DNA of 64,000 nucleotides, from positions 62,001 to 126,000 of the forward strand of contig JABBCA010000082.1 in NCBI GenBank assembly GCA_018607135.1, read 5' to 3'. The position numbers were made by a program, and so were the translations under genes. This document shows, one piece after another, positions 20,838 through 29,181 of the stretch (position 1 is the stretch's first letter; each line of letters starts with the position of its first letter). The notes beneath the pieces are model-generated. The model was not told the DNA's origin and did not search any database. It was given only the letters and a program-made list of their open reading frames with translations. Source of the stretch: Opitutales bacterium (lineage in GTDB: Bacteria > Verrucomicrobiota > Verrucomicrobiia > Opitutales > Coraliomargaritaceae).

Positions 20838-21839
20838 TTAGAGACTCAATCCCAGTTGGCCAAAAGCAACTTTACGCTCTTCAAGTAACTCTTCGTTCGA
20901 CTTGGCAATCTGCTCTTTAGCGTAGTCCGTAAGGCGCAGGCCTTCAACGACACGCCATTTACCTACGGCATCCACCTTTATTGGGAGCGAGGTAATGATA
21001 CCCGATGGGGTGCCATACTCACCTCGCGAAATCACACACACAGAGTGATAGTCTCCGCGAGTTGGTGTCACTAAATCACGAACAGTATCGACCACTGCAT
21101 TCGCAGCTGAGGCAGCAGAGGACGCACCGCGCGCGTCAATAATCGCTTTTCCACGTTGGCCTACAGTTGGCACGAACGTGTCTTTCAACCATGCTTCATC
21201 AGTAATCACCGCAGTGGCTTTTTGGCGACCGATCTTAGTATTGTAAAAGTCTGGGAACATTGTCGGACTGTGATTACCCCATACGCAGAGCCCAGATACT
21301 TCCTTGACGGCCACACCTGCTTTTTGAGCGAGCTGTGTCTTGGCACGATTTTCGTCGAGACGCGTCATTGCAAAGAACTGCTCATCTGGAATGTTAGGCG
21401 CGCTCTTCATCGCGATAAGACAGTTTGTATTGCACGGGTTACCAACAACTACGACGCGCACACTAGGCTTAGCGTTCTCATTGATTGCCTTACCTTGACC
21501 CACAAATACCTTGCCATTGATTCCTAGCAAGTCGGCACGCTCCATACCTTGCTTACGGGGCACAGAACCGACGAGCAAGGCCCAGTCGACATCCTTAAAG
21601 CCAACACTCAGGTCAGACGTTTGAACGATTTCTGTGAGGAGCGGAAACGCACAGTCATCCAGTTCCATTGCGACCCCTTTGAGTGCACCCATTCCAGGCT
21701 CGATTTCAATCAAGTTCAACGCTACTGGTTGATCGGGGCCAAACATGGCACCAGATGCGATACGAAAGAGAAGTGCGTAGCCAATGTTACCAGCGGCTCC
21801 GGTCACTGCGACGCGAATAGGATTTTTCTTCATAATCAT
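20838..21839 (-). CDS. mdh: Malate dehydrogenase (NAD-dependent)
   Basis: A 333-residue dehydrogenase of the malate-specific cytosolic-type branch. It has the Rossmann motif [18 protein letters not shown], substrate-loop arginines in [22 protein letters not shown], and the catalytic histidine in [12 protein letters not shown]. It interconverts oxaloacetate and malate with NAD(H). It has no encapsulation peptide. Its place inside the BMC operon, 20 bp after the aldolase, suggests a job tied to lactaldehyde metabolism, for example disposing of NADH together with the malate:quinone oxidoreductase at 33 kb. A second ATG two codons in is equally possible as the start. Confidence 0.93.
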   Translation of the reverse strand: MIMKKNPIRVAVTGAAGNIGYALLFRIASGAMFGPDQPVALNLIEIEPGMGALKGVAMELDDCAFPLLTEIVQTSDLSVGFKDVDWALLVGSVPRKQGMERADLLGINGKVFVGQGKAINENAKPSVRVVVVGNPCNTNCLIAMKSAPNIPDEQFFAMTRLDENRAKTQLAQKAGVAVKEVSGLCVWGNHSPTMFPDFYNTKIGRQKATAVITDEAWLKDTFVPTVGQRGKAIIDARGASSAASAANAVVDTVRDLVTPTRGDYHSVCVISRGEYGTPSGIITSLPIKVDAVGKWRVVEGLRLTDYAKEQIAKSNEELLEERKVAFGQLGLSL

Positions 21840-21859
21840 GTAAATAGAGGGTTTAGAAC

Positions 21860-22945
21860 CTATTTAATTTTTTCCATAATCATATCTGTGATCTTTTGGA
21901 CCAGTGCTTCGTCTACATCGCTGCCACCCGCTACTGGTAACTGGCAACCACATGTGGACGGTTGGGGCTTGGTATTTACGGTAGACTCCGCAGCATCGCA
22001 AAGCTCACACTCCTTGAGTTCATCAAGGCGGTGATCAGGCATACCGAGACTCTTACGAATTTGGATAAGCTCTTTAAGCTTATCTGGACCGTATTGTTTC
22101 GGTCCACCAATTTGCATGGTAACAGAAACCGTTTGGCAAAATGCGTCCGTGTTTTCCATCTTCCAGTATGCATCTTCAACATCCTTGCCCCAGCAGATCA
22201 CACCGTGATTTTGCATAAGGATCGATTGGTGTTTCTTTGCAAGGCGACCCACTTCAGTCGCGTTTTCTGGAGAACCCGGAGTTTGATAAGAAGCAAAGCC
22301 AATCTCACCAAGGAACACTTCAGGCTCTGGAATCAAGCAAGAAGGTGGTGTCACACCTGCAACGGCAAACGCAGTTGCGTATACTGGGTGTGCGTGAACA
22401 CAAGACTTTGCCTTCGGTTCATGCTTCATGATCGCCAAGTGTGTATTCACTTCCGATGTGCGTGGACGGGTGCCGGCCACTTGATTACCATCAAGGTCTA
22501 CCATGCAAATGTCATCGGGGGCCATAAAGCCTTTGGAAATCAATGTCGGAGTGCACAGCACCAAATTGTCGCCTACGCGAACAGTGATGTTTCCGCCATT
22601 ACCATCAACGTAACCTTTGTTCCAAATCCGCTCGCCAATGTGACAAATGCGCTCTTTAAGAGCTTGGATCTCCGGAGAGTAGAAAAACTTCTCTAGCTCA
22701 GCAGCTGACTTCGGGTCCGCACCTGGCGCCCAATTGTATTCTGCATCGGGAAGCACTGGTGTATGAATCTTCACTCCGCCAGAAGGAGCTGCAGCAGCTG
22801 ACTTTGCAGCGACTGGTGACACTTTGTGTTGGCGCAGCACGTCGCGAGCCATGGGTGTGAGTTTAGCGTTCGCAGGAATAGTCGACAGGCATACGCCATC
22901 TTTTACCATACGTTCTAGTTCTTTTGCAGTATATAGCTTGCTCAT
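21860..22945 (-). CDS. BMC class II aldolase for fuculose/rhamnulose-1-phosphate
   Basis: A 361-residue zinc aldolase that should split L-rhamnulose-1-P (and L-fuculose-1-P) into DHAP and lactaldehyde. The catalytic core (about 90-290) shows HAH at 184-186, a third histidine in NHG (247) and the acid in TSEVN (165). An N-terminal extension (1-45) carries the [13 protein letters not shown] motif seen on BMC-associated proteins. The C-terminus is a linker with four cysteines (CELC at 313-316, CGC at 332-334), then an amphipathic helix [19 protein letters not shown], an encapsulation peptide. It is placed in the BMC operon after two pentamer genes. Confidence 0.93.
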   Translation of the reverse strand: MSKLYTAKELERMVKDGVCLSTIPANAKLTPMARDVLRQHKVSPVAAKSAAAAPSGGVKIHTPVLPDAEYNWAPGADPKSAAELEKFFYSPEIQALKERICHIGERIWNKGYVDGNGGNITVRVGDNLVLCTPTLISKGFMAPDDICMVDLDGNQVAGTRPRTSEVNTHLAIMKHEPKAKSCVHAHPVYATAFAVAGVTPPSCLIPEPEVFLGEIGFASYQTPGSPENATEVGRLAKKHQSILMQNHGVICWGKDVEDAYWKMENTDAFCQTVSVTMQIGGPKQYGPDKLKELIQIRKSLGMPDHRLDELKECELCDAAESTVNTKPQPSTCGCQLPVAGGSDVDEALVQKITDMIMEKIK

Positions 22946-22978
22946 AATAGTTTGTATTTAGTTTCTAAATTTTTGGGA

Positions 22979-23275
22979 TTAATCCTGAATGGGTGGTGTA
23001 TATTTGTAAGTCTCTAACAGCGCTACGGTGATGGCATCGAGTGGTATTGGGTAGTCGAAAGGCTGCATTGCTTCAGCACCTTCGACATAAAGAATCGCAT
23101 CGCCCACTCCAGCTCCGAGTTTGTCGTAAACCACAGGTGAGGAATCGGACCCGTATTCGTTTTTATTACTCAGCTCATCTGCGCCCATCGGGCAAACCAT
23201 CAGCCAGCATGCTCCGCGAAATTGCGGTGCTACTTCACTCATCGTCACTTTGCCGATTACGCGTCCTGCTTTCAT
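22979..23275 (-). CDS. BMC-P pentameric vertex protein (EutN/CcmL family), copy 1
   Basis: A 98-residue shell protein that caps the vertices of the icosahedral compartment. Typical features are the start MKAGRVIGKVT, an insertion with SNKNEYGSDSS, the DKLGAGVGDAILYVEG segment that lines the pentamer, and the closing PLDAITVALLETY. It lies 3 bp after another pentamer gene. Confidence 0.93.
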   Translation of the reverse strand: MKAGRVIGKVTMSEVAPQFRGACWLMVCPMGADELSNKNEYGSDSSPVVYDKLGAGVGDAILYVEGAEAMQPFDYPIPLDAITVALLETYKYTPPIQD

Positions 23276-23278
23276 GGT

Positions 23279-23533
23279 TTAATCAATAATCCCCATTACC
23301 TGATTGCGGATGGGAGAGGTTTTATCGTGCACAGTATCTTGAGACCAAGAACCATCTGTTGTAATGAATACCTTAGAATGCAACCCTCCACCGATAGGAT
23401 CGAGGGCAGCAAAGGGAGCACCTGCATCTTCCCCGCTCTCATTGATCGGCGTGCAGAGCACGATTTTTTGACCTCTGAGACTGGGGTGGTAAATGCTAGC
23501 GGTGGCATGTCCATCTATGCGGGCGAGTATCAT
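23279..23533 (-). CDS. BMC-P pentameric vertex protein, copy 2
   Basis: An 84-residue EutN/CcmL-type protein, the shortest and most divergent of the three pentamers here. It opens with MILARIDGHATASIYHPSL and has LRGQKIVLCTPI, then a glycine-rich loop GGGLHSKVFITTDGS in place of the usual GAGxGD, ending PIRNQVMGIID. It sits 9 bp after the aldehyde dehydrogenase stop. Confidence 0.85.
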   Translation of the reverse strand: MILARIDGHATASIYHPSLRGQKIVLCTPINESGEDAGAPFAALDPIGGGLHSKVFITTDGSWSQDTVHDKTSPIRNQVMGIID

Positions 23534-23542
23534 TCGTTAAAA

Positions 23543-24985
23543 TTAGTTAACGATATTCAAATTATTCACCAAAGTGCATCGGCGATACCGTGTAAAGGTG
23601 CGTGGAGTGGTAATTCCCTCGCCTGTAGTCGTTGCAATTGAGAAGCTAATAAATCCTTCGCCCCCCATACCTAGACCAGCGACACATGGGCCATTTTTAA
23701 CAAAGATTGTGGTATCCATTGCTTGCCCCATTTCTGTCATACGAGCGACGTTCATGGTGTGGATCATGGCGGAGTGCTTATCACCATGCTCAGATTGTTT
23801 AGCGATGCGAAGACCTTCAGTGAAGCAATTAGCACGGACGATTGGAAGCAATGGCATCATCTGCTCTTCTTGAACAAACGGATCATTGGCATCGGTTTCA
23901 GCGATCAACATTTCAACCTTAGAATCAATGTTAAGACCTGCTATCTTAGCGAGTGCGTCAGGATTGGCACCGACCCACTTACGGTTTAAAACAGCAGAAC
24001 CACAGCCTACACCGTCTTTGAAGTCGAAGACTTCTTTCTTAATAGCTTCGAGTTGTTGTGCATTCAGAACCACCGCACCTTGGCGTTTCATCGCCGCAAG
24101 CGTCTTCTGATAGGAATCACCCACTGCAATGATTTGCTTCTCTCCGATACAGAGGAGATTGTTATCAAAACCGCCACCGGTGATAATATCACGAGCGACA
24201 CGATCAAAATCGAGTGCACTGCAATCATCAACCAACACTGGAGGATTACCAGGACCTGCGCAAATCGCGCGCTTACCGGTCTTCATTGCGGCATCCACGA
24301 CTCCGGGGCCACCGGTAATGCAAAGCATGTTTACGTCGTCAGCGGAACAGAGCGCATTGAATGAGTCCAAGGATGGCTTTTCAATCGTGCACAATAGATT
24401 TGAAATACCCGTTTCAGCTTTGATCGCTTCATTGAATTCATCAATTGCTAGAGCAGCCACTGCAGCACCGCCTGGGTGTGGGTTGAAGACAATCGAGTTA
24501 CCAGCTGCCACCATGTTGACGATATTACCCGCGATGGTTGGCACTGAGTGCGTCAATGGAGTGATGGCAACAATTACTCCCCATGGTGCGGCTTCATCCA
24601 TCGTGATGCCAAAGTCACCACTCATTCCTTGCGGAGTGAGGTATTCAGGTCCAAGAACGTTTTTTACCCCTTGGAGCTTTAGTGGCTTGTGTGCAAGACG
24701 ACCGATTTTGGTCTCATTGAATTCGATCTGTCCCCAACGCTCTGCGTTATCGACACACATCTGCTTGACGATCTCGACGATCTTCATGCGTGCGGCCCAG
24801 CCTTTTTTCTGGAGTTGTTCGAAGCCGCTACGTGCGGCTGCTACTGCTTGCTCGGCATCATCAAACACACCGTGTTTGCCTGGACGCGCTTGTATGTTGG
24901 GCATCGCAAGAGAACCTGTGGATTGCATCTTTGCGAGCACCTCGCTTACGACGCTGCGGATCGCTGCTTCATCTAACTGTGTCAT
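23543..24985 (-). CDS. BMC CoA-acylating aldehyde dehydrogenase (lactaldehyde)
   Basis: A 480-residue PduP/EutE-type enzyme that would convert lactaldehyde, CoA and NAD+ to lactyl-CoA and NADH inside the shell. The catalytic cysteine is C279 in FDNNLLCIGEKQ, and the nucleotide region includes ITPLTHSVPT, NPHPGG and CAGPGNPPV. Residues 1-20 (MTQLDEAAIRSVVSEVLAKM) form an amphipathic encapsulation helix followed by a short linker. The gene lies between a pentamer gene upstream and a pentamer gene downstream, so cargo and shell are made from one message. Confidence 0.95.
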   Translation of the reverse strand: MTQLDEAAIRSVVSEVLAKMQSTGSLAMPNIQARPGKHGVFDDAEQAVAAARSGFEQLQKKGWAARMKIVEIVKQMCVDNAERWGQIEFNETKIGRLAHKPLKLQGVKNVLGPEYLTPQGMSGDFGITMDEAAPWGVIVAITPLTHSVPTIAGNIVNMVAAGNSIVFNPHPGGAAVAALAIDEFNEAIKAETGISNLLCTIEKPSLDSFNALCSADDVNMLCITGGPGVVDAAMKTGKRAICAGPGNPPVLVDDCSALDFDRVARDIITGGGFDNNLLCIGEKQIIAVGDSYQKTLAAMKRQGAVVLNAQQLEAIKKEVFDFKDGVGCGSAVLNRKWVGANPDALAKIAGLNIDSKVEMLIAETDANDPFVQEEQMMPLLPIVRANCFTEGLRIAKQSEHGDKHSAMIHTMNVARMTEMGQAMDTTIFVKNGPCVAGLGMGGEGFISFSIATTTGEGITTPRTFTRYRRCTLVNNLNIVN

Positions 24986-25004
24986 GTAAACTTCCTTTTA
25001 TTGG

Positions 25005-25319
25005 TTAACTGTTCTTGGCTTCGTATGTCTTAGCGCCAAGAATACTGACGGTATCAACAAGGCCCACAATTGCGGCATCAACGGGAAGTGCTTTAAGGCC
25101 ATCGGCCTGCCGAGCTGAACTTCCTTGGGCAAACATCACAAGTTCGCCCTCTCCTGCTCCCAGCGTATCAATACAAACAATTGTGTTGTTGCCTGGCTTG
25201 AATTTGCTTGGGTCTTCGGGATCGACGAGCATCGGGCGAACCATGAGGAGCTTACGCCCGCGCATGCTTTCGTCCTTCTTCGTCGCGACGACAGAACCTA
25301 TGACTTTTCCCAAATACAT
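25005..25319 (-). CDS. BMC-P pentameric vertex protein, copy 3
   Basis: A 104-residue EutN/CcmL-family vertex protein with a canonical MYLGKVIGSVVATKK start, LRG-like RGRKLLMVRPM, a charged insertion (DPEDPSKFKPGN) and the conserved DTLGAGEGELVMFAQGSSAR. It follows the hexamer gene by 9 bp. Confidence 0.94.
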   Translation of the reverse strand: MYLGKVIGSVVATKKDESMRGRKLLMVRPMLVDPEDPSKFKPGNNTIVCIDTLGAGEGELVMFAQGSSARQADGLKALPVDAAIVGLVDTVSILGAKTYEAKNS

Positions 25320-25328
25320 CGAGATACC

Positions 25329-25634
25329 TTATTTAGCAGCGCGCTTAGTAGCAGGCTTTGTTGCAGGGATAACAATAGCTGTATCTTCGTGAGGACGTGC
25401 AATAACGTGCGCGCTCACGACTTCGCCATGACGGCTAGCGGTGTCTGCCCCTGATTCGATTGCAGATTTTACTGCCGCGACGTCACCAGTCACTGTAACG
25501 CTTACGAGTGCACTACCGACACCTGTCATAGGGCCAGTAACTTCTACGTTTGCGGATTTGAGCATTGCATCCGTGCCAAGCACGAGTGCGATGAGACCTT
25601 TAGTTTCGAGAATTCCGATTGCTTGTGTTGCCAT
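25329..25634 (-). CDS. BMC-H hexameric shell protein, copy 3
   Basis: A 101-residue single-domain BMC protein that forms hexagonal shell tiles. It has AIGILETKGLIALVLGTDAM at the start, pore loop GVGSAL, VTGDVAAVKSAIESGAD and IARPHED. It differs from its two paralogues by a 15-residue C-terminal tail (PATKPATKRAAK) rich in Lys/Ala/Pro, which could contact cargo or neighbouring tiles. Confidence 0.94.
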   Translation of the reverse strand: MATQAIGILETKGLIALVLGTDAMLKSANVEVTGPMTGVGSALVSVTVTGDVAAVKSAIESGADTASRHGEVVSAHVIARPHEDTAIVIPATKPATKRAAK

Positions 25635-25687
25635 AATGTTTAGTTGGTTGGATTTGAATTATTTTTTTTGTTTTAGAAATTAATTGG

Positions 25688-26872
25688 CTAGTTTGCTTGC
25701 ACCTTGCGGTAGACCTCGCGGGCAATCACTAACTCTTCGTTTGCTGGAATCACAACGACCTTGATTTTAGAATCTGGCGTGCTGATCATGCCTTCTTTAC
25801 CACGAATTGTTGCGGCGTTGGCTATCTCGTCGATGCGAACGCCAAGGCCTTCTAGACCGGAGCAGACTGCGGAGCGAAGTTTTGCGTCATTCTCGCCGAT
25901 ACCAGCGGTAAATGAAATCACTTCGGCGCCTCCCATTTTAAAAAAGAAAGAGCCAGCCCAATGGCGAATACTATCGATCAGCACATCCGTTGCCAGCTGT
26001 GCGTCCGCGTTGCCAGCGTTTGCAGCATCTTCGATATCTCGGGCGTCATTGCTCACACCTGAAAGGCCGAGCATGCCACTTTCTTTGTTTAACTGACGTT
26101 CCGCTTCCTCGACGGAGAGCCCGAGCATCTTGCTCACGTAGGGGATCGCCATCGAATCGAGATCACCGACGCGATTGTTTTGTGGCAATCCACTTTGCGG
26201 ACTGAAGCCCATGCTCGCACCAATGGACACACCGTTTTGGATGCCAGCGAGTGAACTACTTCCACCAAGGTGACATGATACTACACGTAGTGGTTCGCCA
26301 CTGAATTCGCCAGGGCCATTTACGTAGAGTCCTCTAGCACGTGCTGCGACATCGTCGCGACCAAGTAGCTCAGCAGTGCGTTCAGCGATGAACTTGTGAC
26401 TCGCGCCATGGAAACCATAACGACGAATTCCAAGGTCACGCCATGCTTTGGGAATTGCATAGGTGTATGCTGCTGGGCTCATCCACTGGTAAAATGCAGT
26501 CTCAAAAAGAGCGACACGTTTTACCTTGGGGAGCATGCGCTGAAAGCAACGTATGCCTTCGGCGTATGCAGGATTGTGGGCGGGAGCCACCTCCTTGAAG
26601 CCTTCTAAAGCATCAAGGACGCGCTCGTCCGCTTCCACACAACCGCTGAGATCTTTACCCAAGACGGTTTTAAAACCGACTGCGTCTAGATCATCACCAG
26701 ATTGAAGATAGCCGTCTTTAACCAGAGTTTCCAACATCTCTTCGATGCATGGCGTATATTCGGTCACACGCTCAAAGCCGCCTTTAGAGAGCATCTCCGA
26801 GGCGGATTCACTCATCTCATAGAGACGGTATTTGAAGGACGTAGATCCAAGGTTGGCGATGAGTATCTTCAT
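25688..26872 (-). CDS. Acetate/propionate-kinase-like enzyme (putative lactyl-phosphate kinase)
   Basis: A 394-residue ASKHA kinase that should recover ATP from the acyl-phosphate made by PduL, here lactyl-phosphate. Motifs correspond to AckA but are shifted: NLGSTSFKYRLY at the start (AckA has NSGSSS), FETAFYQWM, RRYGFHGASHKF, HLGGSSSLAGI and NRVGDLDS (AckA TRSGDxDP). The retained arginines and histidine argue for activity, and the altered pocket may reflect a bulkier substrate. The ATG at 26872 (AGGCG 9-13 nt upstream) is preferred over a TTG at 26881. It lies between hexamer genes. Confidence 0.88.
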   Translation of the reverse strand: MKILIANLGSTSFKYRLYEMSESASEMLSKGGFERVTEYTPCIEEMLETLVKDGYLQSGDDLDAVGFKTVLGKDLSGCVEADERVLDALEGFKEVAPAHNPAYAEGIRCFQRMLPKVKRVALFETAFYQWMSPAAYTYAIPKAWRDLGIRRYGFHGASHKFIAERTAELLGRDDVAARARGLYVNGPGEFSGEPLRVVSCHLGGSSSLAGIQNGVSIGASMGFSPQSGLPQNNRVGDLDSMAIPYVSKMLGLSVEEAERQLNKESGMLGLSGVSNDARDIEDAANAGNADAQLATDVLIDSIRHWAGSFFFKMGGAEVISFTAGIGENDAKLRSAVCSGLEGLGVRIDEIANAATIRGKEGMISTPDSKIKVVVIPANEELVIAREVYRKVQAN

Positions 26873-26912
26873 AGTAATCAATGCGCCTATGGCGCATGCT
26901 TGATGCGTTCAA

Positions 26913-27191
26913 TTAGCCGATCCAAGAACCGAGCTTACTAAGGTCATCGTGTGGGCGTGGGATCACTTGCACAGCGATCACTTCGCCGATTTGGCTGGCT
27001 GCGTCTGCACCTGCTTCGACGCCAGCTTTTACTGCGGCGACGTCGCCAGTGAAGAAACCTGTAACGAGACCCGAACCGATTTTTTCCCAACCGGTCATCG
27101 TTACGTCAGCAGACTTCAGTGCTGCGTCAGCAGCTTCCATAAGGCAGATTAGGCCCTTACATTCGATCATTCCTATTGCTTGCTTTGCCAT
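26913..27191 (-). CDS. BMC-H hexameric shell protein, copy 2
   Basis: A 92-residue BMC-domain shell tile. Sequence landmarks are MAKQAIGMIECKGLICLMEAAD, the pore loop KIGSG, FFTGDVAAVKAGVEAGAD, GEVIAVQVIPRPH and a short tail ending WIG. The KIGSG pore resembles that of carboxysome and Pdu major hexamers. A ribosome-binding GGAG lies before its ATG. Confidence 0.95.
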   Translation of the reverse strand: MAKQAIGMIECKGLICLMEAADAALKSADVTMTGWEKIGSGLVTGFFTGDVAAVKAGVEAGADAASQIGEVIAVQVIPRPHDDLSKLGSWIG

Positions 27192-27218
27192 GATATTTAT
27201 CTCCTATTGAGGATTTTA

Positions 27219-27485
27219 TTATTGAAAGTATTTAAGTAGGTCTTCGTGCGGACGCGCGATGACGTTGGAGGCGACAAGCTCACCGACGCGGTCAGCAGCT
27301 TCAGCACCAGCTTCAACGGCAGCCTTTACGCTACCGACATCTCCTTTGACTAGAACGGTCAAATAGCCGCCGCCAATGGAGATTTGTTTAACGATGGTCA
27401 CAGATGCGGCCTTGGCCATTGCATCACTAGCCTCGATAGAGCCAGTTAGGCCCTGTGTTTCGATCAATCCGATGGATTCACTCAT
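27219..27485 (-). CDS. BMC-H hexameric shell protein, copy 1
   Basis: An 88-residue BMC-domain shell tile, the first shell gene after PduL. It has SIGLIETQGLTGSIEASDAM, an unusual glycine-rich pore loop ISIGGGYLT, KGDVGSVKAAVEAGAE and NVIARPHEDLLKYF. Its pore loop differs from those of the two paralogues, which suggests different small-molecule traffic. Confidence 0.95.
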   Translation of the reverse strand: MSESIGLIETQGLTGSIEASDAMAKAASVTIVKQISIGGGYLTVLVKGDVGSVKAAVEAGAEAADRVGELVASNVIARPHEDLLKYFQ

Positions 27486-27575
27486 GATATGTATTGGTTT
27501 ATTTAGTTGTGTGGAATTGGATCAAGAAAGTGTAATTGATTTGGGTTGCCCAATCTATCGCTTTCCTAATCAAAG

Positions 27576-28247
27576 TTATTTAATCAGCTCGCAGGGCACA
27601 TCTGGCCCGAGACCGCATGCATTGGCCTCATCCGTATCAATGTGCACCTCTAGCTTAAAGGATGGATCTACGCGAACGTAAATGTTATCGAAAGTAACGC
27701 CTAGGTCACCGCCTACGCGAAGCTTCATAAAGGACTTGTTCTCGACCCCATAATAGGCGGCATCTTCAGGAGTCATGTGCACGTGCGGTGCAGCGCGGAT
27801 AATCCCTTCTTCCATTTTAAGATATCCAGCAGGCCCCATTAACATACCTCCAGGTGTGCCAGCGATGTCTCCAGAGTTACGCACTGGAATTTTAAACCCC
27901 AGAGAGATTGCGTCCGTGTAAGCGAGTTCAACTTGGTTAAAGTCTCGGCATGGACCCAAAATACGTAGATTGGAAATGACGCGGCTTCGCGGGCCTATCA
28001 ATGTGACCGATTCTTCAGCTGCATATTGACCGTCCATGTAGAGCCACTTCTTAGGTGTTAGTTGATGTCCTTTACCAAAAAGGATCTCAACTGCTTCTTG
28101 CGAAAGGTGACAGTGACGTGCGCTGGAATTAACCACGAGTGGGTTGGGACCTACTGCGGCTTGCGGCGCGACAGTCACCCCCGCTTGGCGCTTCAAACTG
28201 GAACGAACTAACAGTTCGATTTGTGAGCGATTAAAATTTTGATTCAT
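27576..28247 (-). CDS. pduL: PduL-type phosphate acyltransferase with encapsulation peptide
   Basis: Transfers phosphate to the acyl group of acyl-CoA (here probably lactyl-CoA), giving acyl-phosphate and regenerating CoA inside the compartment. At 223 residues, it has an amphipathic encapsulation helix at 4-20 (NFNRSQIELLVRSSLKR), zinc ligands in RHCHLS (H45, H47) and HVHMTP (H155, H157), and two PduL beta-barrel halves. The ATG at 28247 is chosen because it begins exactly at the targeting helix; the frame is open 60 bp further upstream. It is the first gene of the leftward BMC operon, divergent from the DeoR regulator. Confidence 0.93.
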   Translation of the reverse strand: MNQNFNRSQIELLVRSSLKRQAGVTVAPQAAVGPNPLVVNSSARHCHLSQEAVEILFGKGHQLTPKKWLYMDGQYAAEESVTLIGPRSRVISNLRILGPCRDFNQVELAYTDAISLGFKIPVRNSGDIAGTPGGMLMGPAGYLKMEEGIIRAAPHVHMTPEDAAYYGVENKSFMKLRVGGDLGVTFDNIYVRVDPSFKLEVHIDTDEANACGLGPDVPCELIK

Positions 28248-28313
28248 TGTAGGGAAATTCTGCGTAATTCTGTGTTTATGTGGATTAATTTCATTTATTT
28301 CCCACACAAGTCA

Positions 28314-28334
28314 ACATATTTCTTGCAAATATGT
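28314..28334. promoter_or_regulatory. Candidate DeoR operator in the BMC divergent promoter region
   Basis: ACATATTT-CTTGC-AAATATGT is a perfect 8-bp inverted repeat midway between pduL (minus) and the DeoR gene (plus). Additional ATGTGG/CCACAT half-words lie at both sides. The position suits a repressor controlling both directions. Confidence 0.45.
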
Positions 28335-28376
28335 GGTTTTTTCGAATATAAACCTATTAAATAAAGAATATTCCAC

Positions 28377-29147
28377 ATGCTCGCCCAAGAAAGACATCAA
28401 CAAATCCTCTCTCTACTGGAAGCACGCGGCACCGTGCGCACCATTGATCTAGCGGAAGAATTCCAAGTAACCGATGAGACCATTCGTCGCGACTTGCAGG
28501 TTTTGGCCGACAATGAACAGCTTACGCGTGTTCACGGTGGTGCCAGCAGTCTGACCGGGCGCCCAATGCTGCAATCTTTTAGCGAACGAAGCCATCTCAA
28601 CACTGCCAGTAAGCAAGCCATCGCTAAAGTCGCAGTAGAAATGATACAACCAGGCCGAACCTTCGCATTCGACAGCAGCACCACAGCCGTCGCACTGGTT
28701 TCCATACTCCCCGACTTGCCTTATCGCGTGGTAACCAACGCGCTTGCGGTAATTGAGCACTTAACTGTCATGGAAAAAGTTGAGCTCGTGTCTACAGGCG
28801 GACGCTACCACCCCAAGACCCACACGTTTGTAGGAGGGGACAGCATCAACACCCTACGCCATCACCATATCCACACAGCATTTATTTCATGCATAGGGTT
28901 TGATACGGAGCGAGGCGCAAGCGAAGGCTTTCAACAGCAAGCTACATTTAAAGAGCGCCTAGTCCAGTTTGCCGAAGAAGTCGTTCTACTCATTGACTCG
29001 AGTAAGTTCAATCAACGCTCGGAATATTACTTTGCGGAGATCGGACGTGTCACACGGATCATTACGGATAACAATATTGAAGCGAGCCTAGCGTCTGAAA
29101 TACGAGCGAAAGGAATGAAACTAACGATCGCCGATTCAAATACTTAA
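28377..29147 (+). CDS. DeoR-family transcriptional regulator
   Basis: A 256-residue sugar-phosphate-responsive repressor. The N-terminal winged helix (residues 1-57; HQQILSLLEARGTVRTIDLAEEF and VTDETIRRDLQVL) is followed by a DeoR sensor domain with FDSSTTAVALVSIL, VTNALAV and the GFDTERGASEG loop. Such regulators respond to phosphorylated sugars, here plausibly rhamnulose-1-P, fuculose-1-P or DHAP. It sits divergent from pduL and heads the rightward catabolic genes, so it probably controls the compartment and rhaB. Confidence 0.93.
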   Translation: MLAQERHQQILSLLEARGTVRTIDLAEEFQVTDETIRRDLQVLADNEQLTRVHGGASSLTGRPMLQSFSERSHLNTASKQAIAKVAVEMIQPGRTFAFDSSTTAVALVSILPDLPYRVVTNALAVIEHLTVMEKVELVSTGGRYHPKTHTFVGGDSINTLRHHHIHTAFISCIGFDTERGASEGFQQQATFKERLVQFAEEVVLLIDSSKFNQRSEYYFAEIGRVTRIITDNNIEASLASEIRAKGMKLTIADSNT

Positions 29148-29181
29148 CCTAACCGAACCCACTTATTTCAACAAACAATCA

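Noticed and set aside
21962-22696. 244-residue open frame opposite the BMC aldolase
   Set aside because: Antisense shadow of a strongly supported aldolase; composition and motifs do not resemble a protein family.
24129-24989. 286-residue open frame opposite the aldehyde dehydrogenase
   Set aside because: Mirror frame of the ALDH gene; low-complexity Ser/Thr/Ala/Pro content typical of antisense frames.
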